Source: Marinilabiliales bacterium (GTDB lineage Bacteria; Bacteroidota; Bacteroidia; Bacteroidales; F082). From it: a DNA stretch of 5,964 nucleotides. The notes beneath the pieces were generated by a model, which was not told where the DNA came from, did not search any database, and saw nothing but the letters and a program-made list of their open reading frames with translations. The DNA is taken from contig PKSW01000305.1 in the NCBI GenBank assembly GCA_002869465.1, positions 1 through 5,964 of the forward strand. Direction: 5' to 3'. Position numbers and translations under genes: made by a program. Position 1 is the stretch's first letter. Each line of letters starts with the position of its first letter. This document shows positions 1-5,250 of this stretch, piece after piece.

Positions 1-1
1 A

Positions 2-187
2 GAAATAAGCATACAAATCGAAGAGTTTCTGCAAAAAGAAGAAATCATTCATCTAACCAACTTGCCATACAATGAAAATTTCACCAAAGCCATGACCCTG
101 GGACAAACCATTATGGAGTATCCGGATCAACATTTAAAAGATTCAATTACTAAAAGTTGGAACGCAATTTTGCAACATATAAATTGA
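2..187 (+). CDS. Probable MinD/Mrp-type P-loop ATPase, C-terminal fragment (5' end outside window)
   Basis: The reading frame is open from base 2 to a TGA at 185-187, giving the last 61 residues of a protein whose start lies left of the window. The visible part contains a 'LTNLPYNENFTKAMTLGQ' stretch followed by 'TIMEYPDQ' and an amphipathic C-terminal helix. This resembles the end of MinD/Mrp-superfamily ATPases, where a 'G.IPyd..i..A...G.p..e' segment precedes the terminal helix. The nucleotide-binding Walker motifs would lie upstream, and no cysteine is visible in this piece, so neither ATPase activity nor an inserted ferredoxin domain can be confirmed. The following NifX-family gene starts 13 bases downstream. 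In many anaerobes such ATPases sit beside NifX/NifB-type proteins, which supports the call. The family assignment is inference from short similarity plus context. That this is a real coding end is more certain than its function. Confidence 0.55.
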   Translation, partial: EISIQIEEFLQKEEIIHLTNLPYNENFTKAMTLGQTIMEYPDQHLKDSITKSWNAILQHIN

Positions 188-200
188 AAATAAAGATAAA

Positions 201-539
201 ATGAAAATAGCTTTCACTACCAAAGGAACATCATGGGATGCCGAAATGGATCCAAGATTTGGAAGAGCCGAATACTTCCTTATTTATGACAATGATAAAG
301 ATGAATTATACCATTATGACAACAGTGATGCAGGCAATGATGCACATGGTGCCGGGCCTAAAACATCTCAAAAATTATTTGAGCTCCATCCTGATGTATT
401 GATAACCGGAAACGGGCCAGGAGGAAATGCCGCTGCTGTTCTTGAAAAAACCGGTATTAAAATATACATAGGGGCAAGTAACATGACTGTAAAAGAAGCT
501 TTTGAAGCATATAAAAATAATCGTTTAAAAGCCATTTAA
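201..539 (+). CDS. NifX/NifB-type dinitrogenase iron-molybdenum cofactor biosynthesis family protein
   Basis: This 112-residue protein matches the single-domain NifX/NafY/NifB C-terminal fold (Pfam Nitro_FeMo-Co), whose usual length is about 100-120 residues. Visible family marks are the N-terminal strand 'MKIAFTT', the DPRFGR motif at residues 17-22, 'HGAG' at 49-52, 'ITGNGPGGNAA' around 68-78 and 'GIKIY' at 85-89 before a C-terminal helix. Nitrogenase-associated members bind or carry FeMo-co precursors. Stand-alone members like this one are widespread in anaerobes without nitrogenase and are thought to bind metal or iron-sulfur clusters in the cytoplasm, with no settled role. It contains no cysteine, so any cluster would need histidine or other ligands. 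The ATG at 201 is preceded by an A-rich leader typical of Bacteroidota. It lies 13 bases after the probable MinD-like ATPase and 22 bases before a thioesterase gene, so co-transcription is likely. Confidence 0.88.
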   Translation: MKIAFTTKGTSWDAEMDPRFGRAEYFLIYDNDKDELYHYDNSDAGNDAHGAGPKTSQKLFELHPDVLITGNGPGGNAAAVLEKTGIKIYIGASNMTVKEAFEAYKNNRLKAI

Positions 540-561
540 TTCAACTATTAAATTAATAAAT

Positions 562-981
562 ATGCTATCATCAAAATGTAAGATCAGAATCAGATACGAT
601 GAAGTTGATAAAATGGAATACGCATATCATGGCAATTATGCGCGTTATTACCATATAGGCAGGACTGAATTGCTTCGCAAATTGGATATTTCCGATCAAC
701 AATTGGAAAAGCATAATATCATCTTGCCAGTAATTGAAATGAACTCAAAATTCATTAAACCCGTATTTTATGATGAAACGATAACAATCCTCACTTCACT
801 AATTGAAGACCCGAGAAGCAGGATGAAATTTTCTCATAAGATATTCAACCAAAATCATGATCTCGTAAACCAAGGTTACACCACAGTTGCCTTTGTTGAT
901 AAGATCGCTCGAAAACCCATGAGAGTGCCGGATACAATACTACAAAAGTTAGAATTATTTATGAACCTTATAAACCAATAA
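562..981 (+). CDS. Acyl-CoA thioesterase, 4-hydroxybenzoyl-CoA thioesterase (YbgC/FadM-like) family
   Basis: The 139-residue product has the size and N-terminal signature of single hotdog-domain acyl-CoA thioesterases. The segment from residue 8 reads 'IRIRYDEVDKMEYAYHGNY' and then 'GRTELLR', matching the family pattern RY.e.D.mg..yH.nY.....RTE. Asp16 sits where the catalytic aspartate of this family lies, with His23, Asn25 and Tyr26 in the following helix start. The more common 'DxMGVVYH' is here 'DKMEYAYH', so the usual glycine after Met is Glu, a mild departure. These enzymes hydrolyse acyl-CoA thioesters in the cytoplasm as tetramers; the acyl chain used here cannot be read from sequence. 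The gene follows the NifX-family gene by 22 bases, and the next ATG begins after a single intervening base, which suggests translational coupling with the PLP lyase. Confidence 0.85.
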   Translation: MLSSKCKIRIRYDEVDKMEYAYHGNYARYYHIGRTELLRKLDISDQQLEKHNIILPVIEMNSKFIKPVFYDETITILTSLIEDPRSRMKFSHKIFNQNHDLVNQGYTTVAFVDKIARKPMRVPDTILQKLELFMNLINQ

Positions 982-982
982 A

Positions 983-2167
983 ATGAACACAAAAAATCTT
1001 GGATTTAATTCGAAGTTAATTCACGCTGGTGATTACGAAGACGCATTTGGAAGTGCAGTAACACCTATTTACCAGACTTCCACATTTTCATTTAAAAATG
1101 CACAACATGGTGCCGATTTGTTTGCAGGAAAAGAGAAGGGGTATATATACACCCGCATTGGAAACCCAACCATCAATGTGCTGGAAAATAAAATTGCCGA
1201 ACTGGAAAACGGATACAGAGGTATTGCCCTGGCTTCAGGAATGGCAGCGGTCTCCACTGTTTACATGGGGGTTTTAAAACAAGGCGATCACATGGTAAGT
1301 ACAAGTGCCGTTTACGGGCCAAGCCGGGGTGTAATGGAAACCCATTTTTCAAAATTTGGTGTTGAATACTCCTACATCGATACCTCAGATATTGAATTGC
1401 TGGAAGATTCAATTCAACCAAACACTAAATTACTTTACCTTGAAACGCCTGCCAACCCTACCATACAATTAACCGATATCAAAAAAGCTTCAGAAATCGC
1501 TCATAAGCATAATATCCTGGTTTGTGTCGACAATACATTTTGCAGTCCATACCTACAGAAACCACTTGACCTCGGTGCGGATATTGTGCTGCATTCCCTT
1601 ACCAAATTCATTAACGGGCATGCTGACATAGTTGGCGGTATTATCGTAGCAAAAGACATAGAATTATACAACACACTGCGTAAAGCCATGGTCTATATGG
1701 GTGGAAATATGGATCCTCATCAGGCTTATTTGGTAATAAGGGGCGTTAAAACATTATCCTTACGAATTGATAAAGCCCAGGAGAATGCCATGAAAATTGC
1801 CGAATTCCTCGAAAACCACCCGAAAGTGGAATGGATCAAATATCCGGGATTAGAATCCTTCACGCAACATGAACTGGCTAAAGAGCAGATGAATGGATTT
1901 GGCAGCATGATCAGTTTTGGTTTAAAAGGCGGTTACGAAGCTGGTAAAACCCTGATGGATCATGTTCATTTAACCACATTAGCAGTCTCTCTGGGCGGTG
2001 TTGAGACTTTAATTCAGCATCCCGCTTCAATGACCCATGCCGGTGTTTCAAAAGAAGATAAACTCGCAGCTCATATTACTGATGGCCTGGTTAGATATTC
2101 AGTAGGAATTGAAAATGTAGATGATCTGATTGCCGATTTAGAGCAGGCCCTGAGTATAATTGATTAA
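983..2167 (+). CDS. Cys/Met-metabolism PLP-dependent lyase (cystathionine/methionine gamma-lyase-like)
   Basis: This 394-residue protein is a full-length member of the fold-type I trans-sulfuration enzymes, which use pyridoxal phosphate for gamma-elimination or gamma-replacement on sulfur amino acids in the cytoplasm. The PLP lysine is Lys208 in 'HSLTKFINGH'. Asp183 in 'VDNTF' pairs with the pyridine nitrogen, Tyr56/Arg58 in 'YTRIGNP' contribute to the phosphate site of the neighbouring subunit, and 'SGMAA' (85-89) and Arg371 in 'VRYSVG' are also in place. The C-terminal half ('LAVSLGGVETLIQHPASMTH') is very like methionine gamma-lyase. However, the pocket cysteine of characterised methionine gamma-lyases (Cys116 in Pseudomonas, in YGCT) aligns with Pro113 in 'YGPSR', and the Lys-Asp pair (240-241) is also not conserved around Met236-Val237. 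A cystathionine gamma-lyase, homocysteine desulfhydrase or O-acetylhomoserine enzyme is therefore possible. One base separates it from the thioesterase gene upstream. Confidence 0.92.
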   Translation: MNTKNLGFNSKLIHAGDYEDAFGSAVTPIYQTSTFSFKNAQHGADLFAGKEKGYIYTRIGNPTINVLENKIAELENGYRGIALASGMAAVSTVYMGVLKQGDHMVSTSAVYGPSRGVMETHFSKFGVEYSYIDTSDIELLEDSIQPNTKLLYLETPANPTIQLTDIKKASEIAHKHNILVCVDNTFCSPYLQKPLDLGADIVLHSLTKFINGHADIVGGIIVAKDIELYNTLRKAMVYMGGNMDPHQAYLVIRGVKTLSLRIDKAQENAMKIAEFLENHPKVEWIKYPGLESFTQHELAKEQMNGFGSMISFGLKGGYEAGKTLMDHVHLTTLAVSLGGVETLIQHPASMTHAGVSKEDKLAAHITDGLVRYSVGIENVDDLIADLEQALSIID

Positions 2168-2196
2168 ATCAGAATTTTATAACTAATTTTACTGGG

Positions 2197-2919
2197 ATGA
2201 GAAAAACACTTCTGCTTATATCTGCTTTGCTGGCCGTTATTTCATCGGTAAATGGTCAATCGGGTTTTGAAGTAAACTCTGGTTTTATCAAACCATTTTC
2301 AATTTTAGACAAGGATGCACCTTACACTTCCGGGAGCTCAGCGGATTATAACTTATCTTTTTATATTTCAACAGCTTACAAACTCAAAGCAAGTGATAAA
2401 CTTTTTTTTGGTTTAAATTTAAGTTTCAACAATTATAAGTTAGATTTTTATGAGAAAACTGCGATTCATCCCGGTTTGGATGAGCATATAAAAGATTTAG
2501 CTTATAACTTCAACTATTTGAACCTGTTCTTTTATCCCGAATTGGTTTTTGTGAATAAATTAAAATACTATATAAATGCTGGTGTTTTTGGCGGAATCTA
2601 TTTAAATGGTACAAAAACAGGATTACTTATATCAGGCAGGGCGCAATGGGGACCGGATGGTCCTTATATGGAATTTATAGAAACGGAAGTGGAAGGAAAA
2701 GCCAATGAAGATATAAGAAATTTTACCGCAGGAGTGCAATTGGGAACAGGCTTGCGTTATCAAATTTCTGACTACTGGGGAATTCATTTAAATACAAGTG
2801 GTCGATATCTGCCGTTTCCTTTTGAAACGGATTTTACAAAAAGTCAAGTGGAGTTAATAATATCTGTTGGCGCAGAATACATATTCAAAAGAAGAGATAT
2901 GCAAAAGCCAAAACAATAA
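2197..2919 (+). CDS. Secreted protein, probable outer-membrane beta-barrel
   Basis: The 240-residue product begins with a clear Sec signal peptide: Arg2-Lys3, a hydrophobic core 'TLLLISALLAVISS', and a probable cleavage after 'VNG' just before Gln21, a common arrangement in Bacteroidota. The mature part alternates aromatic-ended strands ('YNLSFYIS', 'LFFGLNLSF', 'YLNLFFYPELVF', 'YYINAGVFGGIYL', 'FTAGVQLGTGLRY', 'WGIHLNTSGRY', 'VELIISVGAEYIF') separated by polar loops, as expected of a small outer-membrane barrel of the OMP_b-brl/PorT-like type. The last strand is followed by a short basic tail, so the chain does not end on an aromatic residue. There are no catalytic motifs and I do not recognise a specific family member. 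It starts 29 bases after the lyase gene and precedes a stem-loop, so it is probably the last gene of the unit. Its functional link to that unit is unknown. Confidence 0.75.
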   Translation: MRKTLLLISALLAVISSVNGQSGFEVNSGFIKPFSILDKDAPYTSGSSADYNLSFYISTAYKLKASDKLFFGLNLSFNNYKLDFYEKTAIHPGLDEHIKDLAYNFNYLNLFFYPELVFVNKLKYYINAGVFGGIYLNGTKTGLLISGRAQWGPDGPYMEFIETEVEGKANEDIRNFTAGVQLGTGLRYQISDYWGIHLNTSGRYLPFPFETDFTKSQVELIISVGAEYIFKRRDMQKPKQ

Positions 2920-2963
2920 TATGGACTTGAAATAAAAAAAACAATTCTGTATATGATATTATT

Positions 2964-3001
2964 CATTGACTGGTGCATGCGGATGCTTGTTCCAGTCAAT
3001 G
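2964..3001. terminator. Inverted repeat, possible transcription terminator
   Basis: A perfect 10-base inverted repeat (CATTGACTGG at 2964-2973, CCAGTCAATG at 2992-3001) encloses an 18-base loop that can itself pair GCAT (2975-2978) with ATGC (2983-2986). It lies 44 bases after the stop of the outer-membrane protein gene and about 100 bases before the radical SAM gene, where an operon end would be expected. The following bases are only moderately T-rich (TATTATTGAG), so a classic poly-U terminator is not shown. A protein-binding palindrome acting on the downstream gene is an alternative. Confidence 0.5.
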
Positions 3002-3105
3002 TATTATTGAGTTAATCCTTTCTAAGTAGTAAATGGTAATATCACTTCATTACAAATAATCCACTACATTTATCGTTGATTTACAAATTAGATGTTGAAG
3101 GCTGC

Positions 3106-4566
3106 ATGAAGAAAATCTTATTGGTTAATTCAAATACGGAGAATGCTCCCTATCCTGTGTCTCCACTGGGCTTATGTATACTTGCCACTGCACTAAAAAA
3201 TGCCGCTTATGAAGTTAAGATATTTGATGGCTTATGGAAACAGGCTAATTCGAATCGGCAGTTTTCACTAGCAAAAGAGTTGATCAATTTCCAACCTGAT
3301 GTAATCGGTGTTTCCATCAGGAATGTTGATGACATGATCATAGAACAATCCAGATTTTACATCGAAGAAATAGAAGATCTTTGTATTACACCCATAAAGA
3401 ATTATGCTAAAGGTATTACCATACTTGGAGGTGCCGGTTTCAGTATGTTCCCTGTTGAACTTCTTGAACGATGGAAATTTAATTTCGGTATCACCGGGCC
3501 AGGTGAAGAAACCCTTATCAATTTGCTTCATTCAATTGAGAATGGACATCCAACTGATAACATACCTGGTGTTTTTGAGCGAAAACCCAATGGTCACATA
3601 ACGGGTCTGCATTATAAAAATTTTACCACAAATGGATCGGAACTTATTGTTCCTTACCCACAGATTGATTCACATTTAAATTATGAGCCATACCTCAGCA
3701 GGAGTTCTTATCCCATACAAACGAAACGTGGATGCACACTAAAATGTCTGTATTGTTCATACCCTGTTATTGAATGTAAAAAATACCAACTGCGAACTAC
3801 GAAAGATGTGGTGGACGAAATTGAAAGTGTTAAGAAACGTTTGCCAGATGTTGTATTTGAATTTGTGGATTCAACATTTAATCACCCACCAAAGCATGCC
3901 GAAAATATTTGTCGCGAAATAATCAGCCGTGGACTATCTTTAAAACTGCGAACCATGGGCGTAACGCCTGCTGGTGTTACACCTGTATTAATTCATTTAA
4001 TGCGACAGGCAGGATTTGTACAAATTGATTGTACCCCAGATTCGGCATCTGATAAAATGCTGCAAAACCTGAGAAAGGATTTTAACATAAAAAAACTTGA
4101 AAAAGTGGTTAGCATCTTAAAAGAAGCCGATATGCCTACCATGTGGTTTTTCATCCTTGGAGGACCCGGTGAAGATGATAACACGCTTGATGAAACTTTC
4201 GATTTTATTCAACGGTTTATTGATGAACGTGATCTGGTTCATATTACAGAAGGACTTCGTATTTATCCAGATACAGGTCTGGAAAAAATTGCTATAGAAG
4301 AAGGAATTATAAAAAAAGACGAAAGCCTGCTCAAACCGCATTTTTATATTTCGAAGCTTCTCGGACAAAAAAAATTATCAGAGAGGATCAAAGAATTTAC
4401 ATCACAGCATTATAATTGCCTTCGGGCTGCTGATTCTGCACCTCCCAAAGAAATGATTCAGAAAGCCCTGGAGATCAGGAAACGAAAAAATCTGGCAGAT
4501 GAACCCATGTTCAGAACCTTGCTAAGATTGAGAAAAGAAGAATTTCAAACGGATATTCAGAAATGA
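3106..4566 (+). CDS. Radical SAM enzyme with N-terminal cobalamin-binding-like domain
   Basis: The 486-residue product has the layout of B12-binding/radical SAM proteins. Residues 1-150 form a Rossmann-like domain: 'KKILLVNSN', 'SPLGLCILATAL' from residue 19, 'GGAGFSMFP' at 108-116 and 'GPGEETL' at 131-137. There is no DxHxxG cobalamin motif, as is often the case in BchE-type members. The radical SAM barrel follows, with the 4Fe-4S cysteines Cys210, Cys214 and Cys217 in 'RGCTLKCLYC'. A SAM-region 'FILGGPGE' lies at 349-356 and a late 'RIYPDTGLE' at 385-393, typical of this group. Members perform methylations, cyclisations or rearrangements on lipids, tetrapyrroles and natural products; the substrate here is unknown. 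The frame could start from TTG at 3076, but ATG 3106 puts 'KKILLVN' at the N-terminus, as relatives have, and a GAAGG lies just upstream. No partner gene is adjacent. Confidence 0.85.
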   Translation: MKKILLVNSNTENAPYPVSPLGLCILATALKNAAYEVKIFDGLWKQANSNRQFSLAKELINFQPDVIGVSIRNVDDMIIEQSRFYIEEIEDLCITPIKNYAKGITILGGAGFSMFPVELLERWKFNFGITGPGEETLINLLHSIENGHPTDNIPGVFERKPNGHITGLHYKNFTTNGSELIVPYPQIDSHLNYEPYLSRSSYPIQTKRGCTLKCLYCSYPVIECKKYQLRTTKDVVDEIESVKKRLPDVVFEFVDSTFNHPPKHAENICREIISRGLSLKLRTMGVTPAGVTPVLIHLMRQAGFVQIDCTPDSASDKMLQNLRKDFNIKKLEKVVSILKEADMPTMWFFILGGPGEDDNTLDETFDFIQRFIDERDLVHITEGLRIYPDTGLEKIAIEEGIIKKDESLLKPHFYISKLLGQKKLSERIKEFTSQHYNCLRAADSAPPKEMIQKALEIRKRKNLADEPMFRTLLRLRKEEFQTDIQK

Positions 4567-4574
4567 TCAACAAA

Positions 4575-4651
4575 AAACTCCCCAACGGTGCATGAGGAGT
4601 TTATTGGAGATTTTGGTAAATCTCTATTGTTCTTTCAAATATGAAGAACAA
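4575..4651. terminator. Three tandem inverted repeats after the radical SAM gene, probable terminator region
   Basis: Three small perfect inverted repeats follow one another just past the stop at 4566. The first is AAACTCC 4575-4581 with GGAGTTT 4596-4602 (14-base loop). The second is GAGATTT 4607-4613 with AAATCTC 4618-4624 (4-base loop). The third is TTGTTCTT 4627-4634 with AAGAACAA 4644-4651 (9-base loop). The first is followed only by TTATTGG-like sequence in which the T-run is part of its own stem, so it is not a textbook terminator. The position, between convergent transcription units, fits a 3' end or mRNA-stabilising structure. Pairing is read directly from sequence; function is inferred. 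Confidence 0.45.
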
Positions 4652-4854
4652 ACAAGCACCACAAATATAAGTACCTCATTTTAAAAAGCCTAATAAAAAA
4701 CGTTTTATTTACGCTAAAACATATAAGTTAATACATGCATTGTTTTGCAAACTTTTTTTGAATTTTTGCTTCAAGATCACCTAAAAGGCATGATGTGTCC
4801 GGTGAGCATTCAGCTGACCTTGAATGATCTCAGGAAAAGCCAAGCCAATTTATG
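4652..4854. other. Intergenic stretch without a recognisable gene
   Basis: This stretch between the radical SAM gene and the lysine-rich micro-protein gene is AT-rich, with several T- and A-runs. No frame on either strand shows convincing coding character. A 5-base inverted repeat (TCACC near 4778 with GGTGA near 4801) is too weak to call. It probably holds the 3' untranslated regions of two converging genes. Confidence 0.4.
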
Positions 4855-4959
4855 CTATCCTTTTTTGGCTTTCTTTTCCCTTTTTTCAGCTTTTTTTTCT
4901 TTCGCTGATTTTTGTGCTTCTTTTTTAACGTTCTTCTTCGCGTCTTGTGATTTTGCCAT
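4855..4959 (-). CDS. Lysine-rich 34-residue protein
   Basis: Starting at the ATG at 4959-4957 on the minus strand, this encodes 34 residues beginning 'MAKSQDAKKN' and ending in 'KREKKAKKG', terminated by TAG at 4857-4855. It has 14 lysines and one arginine against four glutamates and one aspartate, no cysteine and no aromatic residue, so it should be a very basic, probably helical or disordered peptide. Similar short Lys-rich proteins beginning 'M[AG]KSQ' occur in Bacteroidota annotations as hypothetical proteins; this is recollection, not a search. They may bind nucleic acid, but I know of no proven function. The same frame is open upstream to 5133, but that part reads as a glycosidase remnant plus non-coding sequence, so the internal ATG is the preferred start. 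The leader is A-rich without a strong ribosome binding site. Confidence 0.65.
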   Translation of the reverse strand: MAKSQDAKKNVKKEAQKSAKEKKAEKREKKAKKG

Positions 4960-5013
4960 GATTGTATTTGTTACATAAAGTATGTTAACACAGATTTTTG
5001 AGTATAAGATATA

Positions 5014-5133
5014 ATTCTTCTCCGCTAAAAGTAATAAAAGATGTGCTTCTGACCAGGAAAAATGTTCGGCATTTAGTTTTTCACCATTTCGCGGATTATA
5101 ATTTTCATGAATTGGGATAATTAAAAAGATCAA
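5014..5133 (-). pseudogene. Remnant of the C-terminus of a GH63 (YgjK-like) glycoside hydrolase
   Basis: On the minus strand the frame read from 5133 downward contains 'IHENYNPRNGEK' followed by 'HFSWSEAHLLLLL' (about 5112 to 5023). As I recall the family, this is the arrangement at the extreme C-terminus of GH63 glucosidases such as E. coli YgjK: '.ENYNP.TG......FSWSAAHL..L'. In intact enzymes these residues close the (alpha/alpha)6 barrel of a protein several hundred residues long. Here only about 30 codons survive. A TAA lies in the same frame a few codons upstream, no other GH63 motif is visible in any frame up to the aminotransferase gene, and the expected stop is lost, so the frame runs on into the micro-protein gene. 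I call it a decayed gene end. The resemblance is by eye; a chance match is unlikely given the number of motif residues kept. Confidence 0.5.
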
Positions 5134-5233
5134 TAGAATCGAATTCTCTTTTTACTGAATGAGTCTCTCCCCTGTTGCGTGACAGATGAAACAGTAGTAT
5201 GAGAATTGCAGTAAGTATTACTGGATATTTCAT
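5105..5233 (-). pseudogene. 42-codon ORF with signal-peptide-like start; possible 5' end of a deleted secreted gene
   Basis: On the minus strand an ATG at 5233-5231 opens a 42-residue frame ending with TGA at 5107-5105. It starts 'MKYPVILTAILILLFHLS', a lysine followed by a hydrophobic core that looks like a Sec signal peptide or single membrane helix, then continues with polar sequence ending 'DSIDLFNYPNS'. The start lies 17 bases after the aminotransferase stop codon, so it could be co-transcribed with that gene. Its end overlaps, in another frame, the start of the GH63-like C-terminal remnant. One reading is that this is the N-terminus of the same secreted glycosidase, joined to its C-terminus by an internal deletion. 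Another is a genuine small membrane peptide. The hydrophobic start is seen directly; the gene status is uncertain. Confidence 0.3.
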
Positions 5234-5250
5234 GGTATTTTTTCAGCTCA

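Noticed and set aside
1069..1908. Several minus-strand ORFs of 60-82 residues inside the PLP lyase gene
   Set aside because: All lie antisense to a strongly conserved enzyme and show no domain, signal peptide or sensible start context.
3065..3072. TACATTTA as a Bacteroidota -7 promoter element (TAnnTTTG) before the radical SAM gene
   Set aside because: The final base differs and no convincing TTTG-like -33 element sits 19-21 bases upstream, so it is not distinguishable from AT-rich background.
3076..3105. TTG-initiated N-terminal extension of the radical SAM protein
   Set aside because: The ten extra residues are unlike the family start. ATG 3106 begins directly with the first beta strand and has a GAAGG upstream.
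4745..4978. Plus-strand 77-residue ORF rich in Phe, Leu and Ser
   Set aside because: Its phenylalanine-rich sequence is the antisense reading of the lysine codons of the micro-protein gene, and it has no supporting motif.
4855..5133. A single 92-residue protein on the minus strand starting at TTG 5133
   Set aside because: Its first part resembles a GH63 C-terminus, the middle is low-quality sequence, and the last 34 residues form a separate lysine-rich protein with its own ATG. It is most likely two things read as one.
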